A stretch of 64,000 nt of DNA from Chitinibacter sp. FCG-7 (GTDB taxonomy: Bacteria > Pseudomonadota > Gammaproteobacteria > Burkholderiales > Chitinibacteraceae), in the NCBI RefSeq assembly GCF_040047665.1, contig NZ_CP157355.1, positions 1,922,001 to 1,986,000 on the forward strand. Reading direction: 5' to 3'. Below, one piece after another: positions 9,714-22,742 of the stretch. How positions within the stretch are numbered: the first letter of the stretch is position 1; each line of letters begins with the position of its first letter. The position numbers were made by a program, and so were the translations under genes. Under the pieces are notes generated by a model. It worked only from the letters and a program-made list of their open reading frames with translations, was not told the origin of the DNA and made no database searches.

Positions 9714-9763
9714 AGGTAATGCCTGCAAAAGCATGGCCAGCTTGGCTTTGCGATAGATACCCC
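9714..9763. repeat. GGGTAT palindromic repeat, decayed copy 3
   Basis: The left arm GGTAATGCCTGCAAAAGC and right arm GGCTTTGCGATAGATACCC can be paired with gaps, and the length is the usual 50 nt. It occupies the parA-parB gap. It is less certain than the sharper copies. Confidence 0.45.
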
Positions 9764-9786
9764 AATAAATAAGTGTTGGAATGGCA

Positions 9787-10638
9787 ATGGTCAGTAAAAA
9801 ATTCAAAGGTCTGGGGCGTGGTCTTGACGCCTTGATGGGCGAGCCATCGGCCAGCGACGAGCTTAAAACGCTGGCTGTTGAGCAGCTGCAGCCAGGTAAG
9901 TACCAGCCCCGTTCGTTGATGGACGAAGACGCATTGCAAGAGCTGGCGGCGTCGATTCGTGCGCAAGGCCTGATGCAGCCGATATTGGTGCGGGCGATTG
10001 CGGACAATCAGTCTGCGACTGAGCGCTATGAAATCATCGCCGGCGAGCGCCGCTGGCGTGCGGCGCAGCTGGCTGGCTTGAGCGAAATCCCGGCGCTGGT
10101 ACGCGAGATTGCTGACGAAGCCGCGCTGGCGATGGCCTTGATCGAGAATATCCAGCGCGAAAATCTGAATCCACTCGAAGAAGCCATCGGCATTCAGCGT
10201 CTGGTTGACGAGTTTGGCCTGACGCAGGAAGCGGCGGCGCAGGCTTTGGGTAAATCCCGCTCCGCGGTGGCCAATTTGCTGCGCTTATTGAATCTGGTGC
10301 CTGCGGTGCGCGAGATGTTGCTGGCCGGGCAGCTGGATATGGGGCACGCACGTGCCTTGCTACCGTTGAACGAAGATCGTCAGCTGGAAGCTGCTAGGCA
10401 TGTCGTGCTCAAAGGTCTGTCGGTGCGCGAAGTCGAGGCGCTGGTGAAAAAAATGCAGGCCGAGCCACAGCAAAAACCGGCGTTGCCAGCCGATCCGCAA
10501 ATTATTGCGCGTCAGGAGAACCTTTCAGCTCGATTGGGGACCAAGGTACGGATTGTGACGGGCAAACAGGGTCAGGGCAAAATTACCATCGAGTACGAAA
10601 ACGAAGCCCAGCTGGACGCCTTGTTGGCACGGATGTAA
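9787..10638 (+). CDS. parB: chromosome partitioning protein ParB (Spo0J)
   Basis: A 283-residue CTPase/DNA-clamp protein that loads at parS and works with ParA. The N-terminal ParA-interacting segment KGLGRGLDALMG is followed by the ParB/Srx CTP-binding domain (LQPGKYQPR, GLMQPILVR, YEIIAGERRWRAAQLAG, ALIENIQRENLNPLEEA). The helix-turn-helix (GLTQEAAAQALGKSRSAVANLLRLL) and a C-terminal dimer domain complete it. GGA at 9778 sits 6 nt before ATG 9787 but touches ATG 9781, so I prefer 9787. Confidence 0.95.
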   Translation: MVSKKFKGLGRGLDALMGEPSASDELKTLAVEQLQPGKYQPRSLMDEDALQELAASIRAQGLMQPILVRAIADNQSATERYEIIAGERRWRAAQLAGLSEIPALVREIADEAALAMALIENIQRENLNPLEEAIGIQRLVDEFGLTQEAAAQALGKSRSAVANLLRLLNLVPAVREMLLAGQLDMGHARALLPLNEDRQLEAARHVVLKGLSVREVEALVKKMQAEPQQKPALPADPQIIARQENLSARLGTKVRIVTGKQGQGKITIEYENEAQLDALLARM

Positions 10639-10771
10639 ATCTGGTGCGCCGCTTGCACCAAAAAGTGGCGACAATTCTGAATTGATGATTACTCGTTTAA
10701 AAAGAAAGGCTTTTCTCTTTACCCGTCTGGCATCATTTGAAAAATAAATGCCGCTAAGTCAATGTGTAAAA

Positions 10772-10801
10772 TTGACGTAGGGCAAATCTACTCCGTATAA
10801 T
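10772..10801 (+). promoter_or_regulatory. sigma70 promoter of the ATP synthase operon
   Basis: TTGACG at 10772-10777 and a consensus TATAAT at 10796-10801 are separated by 18 nt, ending 26 nt before the atpI start. It is the best sigma70 match noticed in the window. Confidence 0.8.
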
Positions 10802-10827
10802 CGCGGGGTTTCACTTACGGTGGGACG

Positions 10828-11999
<1,172 letters not shown>

Positions 12000-12006
12000 G
12001 ATTTCT

Positions 12007-12061
12007 GTCCGTTGGCGTGTGTCGGTTGGGTGCACGGCGTCGGACACAGTTTTACCCAACC
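12007..12061 (+). promoter_or_regulatory. structured atpB-atpE intergenic leader
   Basis: The 97-nt gap before atpE contains interleaved complementary segments: TGTGTC 12018-12023 with GACACA 12043-12048, and GGTTGGGT 12024-12031 with ACCCAACC 12054-12061. The order 1-2-1'-2' permits a pseudoknot or alternative hairpins. GTCCG 12007-12011 can also pair with CGGAC 12041-12045. A strong TTAGGAG ribosome site follows at about 12081. Confidence 0.5.
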
Positions 12062-12078
12062 TAGTAAATTTGATTTAA

Positions 12079-12381
<303 letters not shown>

Positions 12382-12414
12382 TCATTTGATCAGCCTTTAA
12401 GGAGGACATTCAGC

Positions 12415-12885
12415 GTGGAATTTAATTCGTCTCTCATAGGTCAGATGATCACTTTCGCGATCCTGATCTGGTTCACGATGAAGTTTGTTTGGCCTCCGCT
12501 GACCAAGATGATGGATGAGCGCGCCAAGCGCATCGCTGATGGCTTGGCTGCGGCTGACCGTGCAAAGCAAGATCTTGAAAATGCTGAGAAAAAATCGGCA
12601 GACAAACTGCGTGAAGCTAAGCAACAGGCAGCCGAGATCATTGCTCAAGCGGAAAAGCGCGCTGCACAACTCGTCGATGAAGCCAAGAGCCATGCCAAAG
12701 TTGAAGGCGAACGCCTGATCGCTGGCGCTCAAGGTGAAATCGAGCAGCAAATTCAACATGCAAAAGAAACGCTCCGTCAGCAAGTGGCCACTTTGGCTGT
12801 AGCTGGTGCCGAGAAGATTCTGCAGCGCGAAGTCGACGCTGCCAAGCATGCTGATATGCTGTCATCTATCAAAGCGGAATTGTAA
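12415..12885 (+). CDS. atpF: F0F1 ATP synthase subunit b
   Basis: A 156-residue peripheral-stalk subunit. An N-terminal membrane anchor ([22 protein letters not shown]) is followed by a long Ala/Glu/Lys coiled coil that dimerises and binds delta. The start codon is GTG at 12415, supported by AAGGAGGA at 12399-12406; no ATG is available at the correct place. The length is typical. Confidence 0.95.
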   Translation: MEFNSSLIGQMITFAILIWFTMKFVWPPLTKMMDERAKRIADGLAAADRAKQDLENAEKKSADKLREAKQQAAEIIAQAEKRAAQLVDEAKSHAKVEGERLIAGAQGEIEQQIQHAKETLRQQVATLAVAGAEKILQREVDAAKHADMLSSIKAEL

Positions 12886-12893
12886 GAACAGTC

Positions 12894-13430
12894 ATGGCAG
12901 AACTTATAACCGTCGCTAGACCCTACGCTGAAGCGGTATTCCGCTTGGCCAAAGAGAGCAATACCTTGCCTCTGTGGTCGGACGTACTTGCCAACCTTGC
13001 GACTATCGCAGGTAGCAAGGATGCCCTTGACGTAGTGGCTAATCCAAAGTGTTCTGCTACTCAGGTTCAGGAGCTGTTGGTCGGGCTCCTGGGCGTTGAT
13101 GCTAACGCAGAGGTTAAAAACTTCCTGGCAACAGTGATTGAAAACAGTCGCTTTACGGCCCTTCCGGCCGTAGCGGCTTTATTCGAAGAACTGAAAGCGG
13201 CAGACGAAGGTGTAGCGCAAGCGCATATCGAGTCTGCTTTTGCTGTGACTGATGCCCAACTGGCCGAACTGACGGCTACGCTCAATCAGCAACTCAAACG
13301 CAAGATCACAGCCGATGTTAGCGTGAACCCCGATCTGATCGGTGGTGTGAAAGTAACTATCGGTGATCTGGTTATTGATGCCTCAGTACGTGGCAAATTA
13401 ACTGCGCTTGCAACGAGCCTGAAGAGTTAG
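12894..13430 (+). CDS. atpH: F0F1 ATP synthase subunit delta
   Basis: A 178-residue OSCP/delta subunit joining the b stalk to the top of F1. Helical N-domain ([16 protein letters not shown]) and the conserved C-terminal block [25 protein letters not shown] are present. It starts 8 nt after atpF and ends 8 nt before atpA. Confidence 0.95.
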   Translation: MAELITVARPYAEAVFRLAKESNTLPLWSDVLANLATIAGSKDALDVVANPKCSATQVQELLVGLLGVDANAEVKNFLATVIENSRFTALPAVAALFEELKAADEGVAQAHIESAFAVTDAQLAELTATLNQQLKRKITADVSVNPDLIGGVKVTIGDLVIDASVRGKLTALATSLKS

Positions 13431-13438
13431 GAGAAATC

Positions 13439-14980
13439 ATGCAACTTAATCCGTCCGAAATCAGTGAACTGATTAAAGCTCGGATCCAGAATCTGCCGCA
13501 AGGCGCACAGGCCAGCACGACTGGTACTGTTGTGTCGGTAACTGACGGTATCGTGCGCGTGCACGGCCTGTCTGAAGTTATGCAAGGCGAGATGCTGGAA
13601 TTCCCGGGTAATACCTTCGGCTTGGCGCTCAATCTGGAGCGTGATTCCGTAGGTGCCGTAATTCTGGGTGACTACAAACACATCGCTGAAGGCGATGAGG
13701 TTAAATGTACTGGCCGCATTCTGGAAGTTCCAGTCGGTCGTGAGTTGGTTGGCCGCGTAGTAAACGCATTGGGTCAGCCTATCGACGGTAAAGGCCCATT
13801 GGGTACTACACTGTCAGCTCCGATCGAAAAAATTGCACCAGGCGTTATCGCCCGTCAATCTGTATCACAACCACTGCAAACCGGTATCAAATCAATCGAT
13901 ACCATGGTGCCAGTAGGTCGTGGTCAGCGTGAGTTGATCATTGGTGACCGTCAAACCGGTAAAACTGCCGTTGCACTGGACGCGATCATCAATCAGAAAG
14001 GCACTGGCGTAACGTGTATCTACGTTGCGATTGGCCAGAAAGCATCTTCTATTGCGAACGTGGTTCGCAAACTGGAAGAGCACGGCGCTTTGGCTCATAC
14101 CATCGTCGTTGCTGCTGCCGCTTCTGAATCAGCTGCACTGCAATACATCGCTGCATACTCTGGTTGCACGATGGGTGAATTCTTCCGCGATCGCGGTGAA
14201 GATGCATTGATCGTTTACGATGATTTGTCTAAGCAAGCAGTTGCTTACCGTCAGATCTCGTTGCTGTTGCGTCGTCCACCAGGTCGTGAAGCCTTCCCTG
14301 GCGACGTATTCTATCTCCACTCACGTCTGCTCGAGCGCGCTGCGCGTATCAACGCTGATGAAGTTGAGAAATTGACTAACGGCGAAGTGAAAGGCAAAAC
14401 CGGTTCTTTGACTGCATTGCCTATCATTGAAACCCAAGCAGGTGACGTATCTGCATTCGTACCAACTAACGTAATTTCGATTACTGACGGTCAGATCTTC
14501 TTGGAAACTGACTTGTTCAACGCGGGTATTCGCCCAGCGATGAACGCGGGTATTTCGGTATCACGTGTAGGTGGCGCTGCGCAGACTAAAGTCATCAAGA
14601 AACTGGGTGGCGGTGTACGTCTGGCTCTGGCTCAGTACCGTGAATTGGCGGCATTTGCCCAGTTCGCGTCTGACTTGGACGAAGCGACTCGTAAACAGTT
14701 GGAAAACGGTAAGCTGGTTACTGAGTTGATGAAACAAGCTCAGTACAGCCCACTGAAAGTTGGCGAACTGGGCGTGACCCTGTTGCTGATCAACAAAGGC
14801 GTATTTGCTGATGTTGCAGTTGACCGTGCTCTGGCATTCGAAGCTGCTTTCCTGAGCCACCTCAAGGCAAACCACGCTGATGTATTGGCGCGCATCGATG
14901 AGAAAGGCGAACTTTCTTCTGATGATGAAGCTTCAATCCTGAAAGCTGTGGAATCCTTCAAGGCCGGCGCTGCTTACTGA
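13439..14980 (+). CDS. atpA: F0F1 ATP synthase subunit alpha
   Basis: A 513-residue non-catalytic nucleotide-binding subunit of F1. Walker A GDRQTGKT lies near residue 170, with the arginine-finger region [15 protein letters not shown] around residue 365-375. N-terminal beta-barrel and C-terminal helical domains complete the usual length. Codon use here and in atpD is visibly biased toward a restricted set, as expected for highly expressed genes. Confidence 0.98.
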   Translation: MQLNPSEISELIKARIQNLPQGAQASTTGTVVSVTDGIVRVHGLSEVMQGEMLEFPGNTFGLALNLERDSVGAVILGDYKHIAEGDEVKCTGRILEVPVGRELVGRVVNALGQPIDGKGPLGTTLSAPIEKIAPGVIARQSVSQPLQTGIKSIDTMVPVGRGQRELIIGDRQTGKTAVALDAIINQKGTGVTCIYVAIGQKASSIANVVRKLEEHGALAHTIVVAAAASESAALQYIAAYSGCTMGEFFRDRGEDALIVYDDLSKQAVAYRQISLLLRRPPGREAFPGDVFYLHSRLLERAARINADEVEKLTNGEVKGKTGSLTALPIIETQAGDVSAFVPTNVISITDGQIFLETDLFNAGIRPAMNAGISVSRVGGAAQTKVIKKLGGGVRLALAQYRELAAFAQFASDLDEATRKQLENGKLVTELMKQAQYSPLKVGELGVTLLLINKGVFADVAVDRALAFEAAFLSHLKANHADVLARIDEKGELSSDDEASILKAVESFKAGAAY

Positions 14981-15008
14981 TTTGAGACGTAGATAAAAGG
15001 ATCAGATC

Positions 15009-17302
<2,294 letters not shown>

Positions 17303-17313
17303 GGGGTTAAGCA

Positions 17314-17742
17314 ATGGCCATGACCATGCATGTGGACGTAGTTAGCGCTGAAGAGCTGATCTACTCTGGTGTCGCTGAATTTGTTTCAGCGCCTGCCGAC
17401 AAGGGTGAGATCGGTATTTTGCCGCGGCACGCACCGCTGTTGACCCGCATTCGCCCGGGCGCGATCCGTATCAAGATCGCGAACTCGAACGAAGATGATG
17501 TCATCCTGTTTGTTTCAGGCGGCATGCTCGAAGTTCAGCCGGATGGGGTAACGGTATTGGCCGACACTGCGATTCGTGGTGCAGACATCGATGAAGCCAA
17601 AGCGCAGGAAGCCAAGCGCAAGGCCGAGGAAGCGTTGAAAAACCACGCTTCCACGATGGATTTTGCCATGGCGCAGGCCGAATTGGTCGAAGCAGTTGCA
17701 AAACTTGCTGTCATCGACAAGATCAAACGGCGCGGCCACTAA
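17314..17742 (+). CDS. atpC: F0F1 ATP synthase subunit epsilon
   Basis: A 142-residue rotor subunit and intrinsic inhibitor. The N-terminal beta sandwich ([53 protein letters not shown]) is followed by two C-terminal helices. It is the last gene of the operon, closed by the terminator at 17771. Confidence 0.96.
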   Translation: MAMTMHVDVVSAEELIYSGVAEFVSAPADKGEIGILPRHAPLLTRIRPGAIRIKIANSNEDDVILFVSGGMLEVQPDGVTVLADTAIRGADIDEAKAQEAKRKAEEALKNHASTMDFAMAQAELVEAVAKLAVIDKIKRRGH

Positions 17743-17770
17743 TCATCGTTCTGCGATGGTTTTGCACTAA

Positions 17771-17797
17771 AAAACCAGCCCTCGGGCTGGTTTTTTT
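17771..17797 (+). terminator. atp operon terminator
   Basis: AAAACCAGCC (17771-17780), loop CTCG and GGCTGGTTTT (17785-17794) with T continuing to 17797. It is a classic intrinsic terminator 28 nt after atpC. Confidence 0.9.
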
Positions 17798-17814
17798 ATG
17801 GCTGCTATTTTGAT

Positions 17815-17864
17815 GGGTATATTGCTGTGGGCAAGACTGTGATTGTCCTGTGGCGCTATACCCC
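17815..17864. repeat. GGGTAT palindromic repeat, copy 4
   Basis: The left arm GGGTATATTGCTGTGG and the right arm CCTGTGGCGCTATACCCC. It sits between the convergent atpC and acetyltransferase genes, 6 nt from the stop of the latter. Confidence 0.8.
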
Positions 17865-17869
17865 TTACC

Positions 17870-18370
17870 TTAGGCTAGTTTGCGCACAAAGTGCAAATGC
17901 CCCATCTCGCGGACATAGCCCATTTTCTGATACAGGCGATGCGCCGGGACATTCTCCGGTGAGGTTTCCATCGTCAGAATCGCCACGCCGGTGGCCTTGG
18001 CTTCGCGTTCAACTTGCGCCAGTAACGCCTCGCCAATCTGCTGACCGCGATTGTCGGGTAAGACGAACAGATCATTGAGCACCCAGCAGCGGCACAGTGC
18101 CATAGATGAAAAGCTGACATAAACCTGGGCAAATCCAATCGCCTTGCCTTGCGCATCACGCGCTAGGTACAGACGTGAATCGCCTACGGCCAACCGCTCG
18201 GCCAGAAAAGAGCGTGCTTCTTCGCGACTTTGCGAGTGATTGGCGTACTGCGGGGCATGATCGATATAAAACTGGCGATAGGCGCTAAACAGCGGTGCCA
18301 GATCATCCAGATCCAGAATGCTGGCGTGGGTAATGGCAAAACGGGTTTCAGGCAGGGTATGGGCAAGCAC
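17870..18370 (-). CDS. GNAT-family N-acetyltransferase
   Basis: A 166-residue acyl-CoA-dependent acetyltransferase; the substrate cannot be told. The acetyl-CoA pyrophosphate loop is DNRGQQIGEALL near residue 110, preceded by the beta4 strand LNDLFVLP. The C-terminal ENVPAHRLYQKMGYV is the usual last helix and beta-bulge. The start is GTG at 18370; no ATG is available without losing the first strand. It is convergent with atpC, with a repeat between. Confidence 0.82.
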   Translation of the reverse strand: MLAHTLPETRFAITHASILDLDDLAPLFSAYRQFYIDHAPQYANHSQSREEARSFLAERLAVGDSRLYLARDAQGKAIGFAQVYVSFSSMALCRCWVLNDLFVLPDNRGQQIGEALLAQVEREAKATGVAILTMETSPENVPAHRLYQKMGYVREMGHLHFVRKLA

Positions 18371-18410
18371 AGCTTTCTCGTTCTTGTTGTGTGAAGTTAC
18401 TTAATGTTAC

Positions 18411-18438
18411 AAAAAAACCGAGCGCAAGGCTCGGTTTT
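18411..18438 (-). terminator. ubiK terminator
   Basis: A 10-bp stem (AAAACCGAGC 18414-18423, GCTCGGTTTT 18429-18438) with loop GCAAG. The seven A at 18411-18417 give the U tract on the minus-strand transcript. Confidence 0.85.
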
Positions 18439-18477
18439 CATCATGCTTGTTGTAATTCACCAAGCCGCACTACATGC

Positions 18478-18738
18478 TCAAATGCCGTCTTGCGGATTAT
18501 TCATTTGCAAGCGCGCTTCCAGATCGGCGACGCGCGCCTCCAGCTGGGTCACCGTCTCGCGAGTGCGGGCCAGCACTTCCTGCTGAATCTCAAATTCTTC
18601 GCGCGTCACCAGATCGAGCTTATTAAACGCGCTTCCCATCATGGCGCGGACGTTTTTTTCCATATCCTTGGCGGGGCTGGCGGCAATGGCATCGGAAATC
18701 TTGCCAGCGATTTCATCAAAAAATTTATCTTTCAGCAT
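18478..18738 (-). CDS. ubiK: ubiquinone biosynthesis accessory factor UbiK
   Basis: An 86-residue helical protein of the BMFP/YqiC family, an accessory factor for ubiquinone synthesis that works with UbiJ. Residues 1-50 are amphipathic (FFDEIAGKISDAIAASPAKDMEKN) and residues 50-80 form a trimeric coiled coil (EEFEIQQEVLARTRETVTQLEARVADLEARL). AAGGAGC precedes ATG 18738. It is divergent from glnK. Confidence 0.88.
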   Translation of the reverse strand: MLKDKFFDEIAGKISDAIAASPAKDMEKNVRAMMGSAFNKLDLVTREEFEIQQEVLARTRETVTQLEARVADLEARLQMNNPQDGI

Positions 18739-18818
18739 ACGGTGCTCCTTGCGTGAGTCGGGGGTGGCTTAGCTATGAGTTTAGCAGATGCCATTTAGTT
18801 TCAATGCGCTGGATGCGT

Positions 18819-18833
18819 GCACTAATTAAGTGC
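18819..18833. promoter_or_regulatory. NtrC-like palindrome upstream of glnK
   Basis: GCACT-AATTA-AGTGC is a perfect 5+5 inverted repeat about 110 nt upstream of the sigma54-type promoter, the usual distance for an NtrC enhancer site. Factor identity is inferred; it could instead serve divergent ubiK. Confidence 0.45.
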
Positions 18834-18925
18834 GGCGAGGTTTTTTGTCGTCATCAGCCTGTATCAAACTAGTGCGAACTTGTCCAGTGTGCGCGCTATC
18901 ATGCTGATTTTTATTGGATAAATAA

Positions 18926-19327
<402 letters not shown>

Positions 19328-19353
19328 GTCTGAGTCATCTGGAGATAAGCAAA

Positions 19354-20865
19354 ATGAAAAAAATACTAGGGTCTATTGCGCTGCTGGGCGCAATGTTTTT
19401 CGCCACCCCGAGCTTTGCCGAGCAAGTGGCTTCGACGGTTGAAGTGGCCTCAGCGGTGGTGGCCAGTGAAGTCAAGGCCGAGGCTTCTGCACCCGTTGCC
19501 GCTTCTGCCGTGGTGGCCAGTGCAGTAGAAGCTGCGCCGGCAGCGCCAGCAGTGACGATCAACAAGGGTGACAACACCTGGTTGCTGATTGCTGCGGCTT
19601 TGGTGATTCTGATGTCGATTCCCGGCCTGGCGCTGTTCTATGGCGGTCTGGTGCGCAGCAAAAACATGCTGTCGGTGCTGATGCAGGTCTTTACTGTGTT
19701 CAGCCTGATCTCGATTCTGTGGGTGGTCTACGGCTACAGCCTGGCATTTACCGAAGGCAATGCGTTTATTGGCTCGCTCAATAAGATCATGCTCAAAGGT
19801 GTAACGCCGGATTCAATTGCTGCGACCTGGAATAAAGGCATCGGCATTTCGGAAATGATCTACATCGTTTTCCAGGGCGCGTTTGCGGCCATTACCTGCG
19901 GCCTGATCGTTGGCTCATTTGCCGAGCGGATCAAGTTCTCCGCTGTACTGGTGTTCTGCGTGATCTGGTTTACCTTCTCGTATATTCCAATGGCCCACAT
20001 GGTTTGGTACTGGGCTGGTCCTGATGCCTACACTTCGGCTGAAGCCGGTGCTGCAGCAACGGCCACCGCAGGTTACCTGTTCAAAGATGGTGCGTTGGAC
20101 TTTGCCGGTGGTACGGTCGTGCATATCAATGCTGCGATTGCCGGTCTGGTTGGGTCCTACTTTGTTGGCAAACGCGTTGGCTACGGTCGTGACCCAATGA
20201 CGCCGCACAGCCTGACGATGACGATGATTGGTGCCTCACTGCTGTGGTTTGGCTGGTTTGGTTTCAATGCCGGTTCTGCGCTCGAAGCGAACGGTATTGC
20301 TGCACTGGCCTTCCTGAATACCTGGATTGCCCCAGCGGCAGCGGCGATGAGCTGGTTGATTGCCGAGTGGATTCTGAAAGGCAAGCCATCCTTGCTCGGC
20401 GCGGCGTCTGGCGCGGTAGCGGGTCTGGTGGTGATTACCCCTGCTGCGGGTTTTGTCGGTGTGGGTGGCGGTCTGGTGATGGGTCTGATCGCTGGTGTGG
20501 CCGGTTTGTGGGGCGTGCATGGCCTGAAGCGCCTGCTTGGTGCAGATGACTCGCTCGACGTATTTGGCGTACATGGCGTATGCGGTATCCTCGGTGCGAT
20601 CCTGACTGGCGTGTTTGCCAGCCCGGATCTGGGTGGTACTGGCGTGTGGGATTATGTTGCCAATGGCGTGGCCAGCGGTTACAGCATTGTTACCCAAGTC
20701 AAAATTCAAGCTATCGGCGTGGTGTTGACCATCGTTTGGTCAGGTGTCGTGGCCGCGATTGCTTACAAACTGGTTGATATGACCATCGGTCTGCGCGTGA
20801 AAGAAGACGAAGAACGCGAAGGTCTGGACGTCACCAGTCATGGCGAGAAAGCCTACAATCTGTAA
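19354..20865 (+). CDS. amtB: ammonium transporter AmtB
   Basis: A 503-residue ammonium channel. A signal peptide (residues 1-22, cleavage near SFA) is followed by a low-complexity Ala/Val/Glu segment to about residue 68, then eleven membrane helices. Pore landmarks include LALFYGGLVRSKNMLS, FAAITCGLIVGSFAERIKF, DFAGGTVVHINAAIAGL (first pore His), WFGWFGFNAGSAL and DVFGVHGVCGILG (second pore His). The cytoplasmic tail is short. The Ala/Val-rich extracytoplasmic linker is longer than in E. coli AmtB. Confidence 0.95.
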   Translation: MKKILGSIALLGAMFFATPSFAEQVASTVEVASAVVASEVKAEASAPVAASAVVASAVEAAPAAPAVTINKGDNTWLLIAAALVILMSIPGLALFYGGLVRSKNMLSVLMQVFTVFSLISILWVVYGYSLAFTEGNAFIGSLNKIMLKGVTPDSIAATWNKGIGISEMIYIVFQGAFAAITCGLIVGSFAERIKFSAVLVFCVIWFTFSYIPMAHMVWYWAGPDAYTSAEAGAAATATAGYLFKDGALDFAGGTVVHINAAIAGLVGSYFVGKRVGYGRDPMTPHSLTMTMIGASLLWFGWFGFNAGSALEANGIAALAFLNTWIAPAAAAMSWLIAEWILKGKPSLLGAASGAVAGLVVITPAAGFVGVGGGLVMGLIAGVAGLWGVHGLKRLLGADDSLDVFGVHGVCGILGAILTGVFASPDLGGTGVWDYVANGVASGYSIVTQVKIQAIGVVLTIVWSGVVAAIAYKLVDMTIGLRVKEDEEREGLDVTSHGEKAYNL

Positions 20866-20911
20866 TCGATTTGAAGTGTTCCTGTGTACTTGTAAACCAA
20901 GTGCAATTGAT

Positions 20912-20939
20912 AAGCCCACCTCTTGGTGGGCTTTTTTTT
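20912..20939 (+). terminator. amtB terminator
   Basis: AAGCCCACC (20912-20920), TCTT loop and GGTGGGCTT (20925-20933), then T to 20939. Confidence 0.9.
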
Positions 20940-21002
20940 CGGCAAGCTGGCTGTAATTTGCTAGATTGGTAGCTCTGTTTTGCATCCATGCCAGGTAGGG
21001 CG

Positions 21003-22607
21003 ATGAAACACATTCAAATCAAGCAGTGGCTATTGATTCTGGCTTTGACGGTGGTCGCCGGTTTATTGGCTTTAGCTGCTAACTCATGGCTTAGCCATCG
21101 TGATATATCCCGGCAAGTTGGTCTTGCCGGGCAATTGGCCTATCAAAGCAATCTGTTAGGCCAGCTGCGCAGCCAGGTGATCGAGATTACGCTGATTGCT
21201 ATGGACAATATTGTCGACAAGGAAGAAGGCAAGGTTCATCCAGAACGGATTGCCGAATCCGACAAGCTCAGCCAAAGCATTGAAGCAGCGATTGCCGGTG
21301 TGGACGATCCGGCGCTCAAGGCCGAGATTGCCGCGCAATTTGCCCAGCTCAAGCAGGGCGCCGTTGTCGAGCTGCCCAAAGTGATCGAAGCGCGTGCCGA
21401 TGAAGCTACTTTTGCTGCGATGGACGATAAAATCGACGGTGCCGCCACTAAACTGGCCACATTGATCGAAGCGGCGGACGCCAAGGCGCAGACAGCTTTC
21501 GATACTGCTTTGCAGCAGCAGGACCAGGTGCTGGATGATTCAACCCGGCAGATGCTGATTTTGTTCCTGCTCGTCGGCGTGGTGGTTTGTATCGCCTTAT
21601 GGTGGATTGCCCGGCAGATTTATTTGCCACTCGAAATCGAGCCTCAGTCCTTGCGCGAGCTGGTGAGCAAAATTGGTGCCGGTGATTTGAGCCAGCCTAT
21701 TCCTTATCAGAATCGCGAGTCAGTGCTGGCAGGCGTGAGCCTGATGCAGCAGGAATTGCAGCAGGTGGTGAAAGCCATCCGCAATGTTTCCGAGCAATTG
21801 GGGCAATCGGCCGGTGGGCAAACCGAACGCGTGCAACATTTGCGCGCCCGCGCCCAGACCATGCGGCAGGCCGTGGACGGCATTCAGGATAGCGTTTCTC
21901 AGACCAATAGCGGCCTGGCGCAGATGACGACAAGCACGCATGTGGCGATTGATCTGGCGCGCGAGGCTGGATTGCGCGCCTCCGATGGCATTGCGCGGGT
22001 CAAATCGGTGGCTGGCAGCATTCAGGTGCTGGCAGGCGGGATTAACCAAGCGGCGTCTGCGGTGCAGGAGCTGGGCGATCAAACCGAGTCGATTTCCAGC
22101 CTGGTCATCAGCATTCGAGAAATTGCCGACCAGACCAATTTGCTGGCGCTGAATGCGGCGATTGAGGCGGCGCGAGCCGGTGAGCAGGGGCGTGGTTTTG
22201 CCGTCGTTGCCGATGAAGTGCGCAAACTGGCCGAGCGCACGACTCAGGCGACGCAAGATATTGTTTCGGCCATCAGCAATATTCGCGGCCAGACTGCGCA
22301 AGTGGTCGATGGCATGACACAGAATGTCGCCTTGGCCGATCAGGGCCTGCAACAGACTCAGGTGGCCCAAGACAGCATGTCGCTGATTGTCGATAGCAGC
22401 CAGAATGTGGTGAATGCGGTTGACGAGCTATTGGGCGTGATGGGGGTTCAGAGCGAGCAAAGCGTCGCGGTGACCCGGCATCTGGATGAAATTGATCGCA
22501 GCTCGCAGGAAAACCTGACTATTTTCGGCTCGGCCGCCGATCAGTCTCAAGCCCTGAGCCAGCAAGCCCGCGAGCTGGCGCAAACCGTGGCCAAATTCAA
22601 AGTTTAA
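21003..22607 (+). CDS. methyl-accepting chemotaxis protein
   Basis: A 534-residue transmembrane chemoreceptor. TM1 ([21 protein letters not shown]) and TM2 near residue 180-200 ([20 protein letters not shown]) bracket a helical periplasmic domain of the four-helix-bundle type; its ligand is unknown. A HAMP-like linker ([16 protein letters not shown]) leads to the signalling hairpin, whose tip reads [20 protein letters not shown] then [20 protein letters not shown]. No C-terminal CheR-tethering pentapeptide is visible. ATG 21003 is preferred over 20988 because of AGG at 20993. Confidence 0.92.
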   Translation: MKHIQIKQWLLILALTVVAGLLALAANSWLSHRDISRQVGLAGQLAYQSNLLGQLRSQVIEITLIAMDNIVDKEEGKVHPERIAESDKLSQSIEAAIAGVDDPALKAEIAAQFAQLKQGAVVELPKVIEARADEATFAAMDDKIDGAATKLATLIEAADAKAQTAFDTALQQQDQVLDDSTRQMLILFLLVGVVVCIALWWIARQIYLPLEIEPQSLRELVSKIGAGDLSQPIPYQNRESVLAGVSLMQQELQQVVKAIRNVSEQLGQSAGGQTERVQHLRARAQTMRQAVDGIQDSVSQTNSGLAQMTTSTHVAIDLAREAGLRASDGIARVKSVAGSIQVLAGGINQAASAVQELGDQTESISSLVISIREIADQTNLLALNAAIEAARAGEQGRGFAVVADEVRKLAERTTQATQDIVSAISNIRGQTAQVVDGMTQNVALADQGLQQTQVAQDSMSLIVDSSQNVVNAVDELLGVMGVQSEQSVAVTRHLDEIDRSSQENLTIFGSAADQSQALSQQARELAQTVAKFKV

Positions 22608-22626
22608 TTGCGATACAACTATCGGT

Positions 22627-22675
22627 GGGTATATTGCTGTAGCCATTTTTTAATATGGCCTGTAGCAATATACCC
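22627..22675. repeat. GGGTAT palindromic repeat, copy 5 (best preserved)
   Basis: The arms are GGGTATATTGCTGTAGCCAT and ATGGCCTGTAGCAATATACCC (the latter split here as ATGGC + CTGTAGCAATATACCC). As RNA the arms pair over about 20 bp with G-U pairs and one bulge. It lies between a plus-strand and a minus-strand receptor gene that converge. Confidence 0.9.
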
Positions 22676-22742
22676 ATTGTTGTCTGATTGAATCATCAGT
22701 TATATCGCTGCCTGAATGCTGCCCGGCTTGCGGCGTGAATTC

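Noticed and set aside
8919..10638. parS site next to parAB
   Set aside because: No match to the conserved TGTTTCACGTGAAACA palindrome was found by eye in the region.
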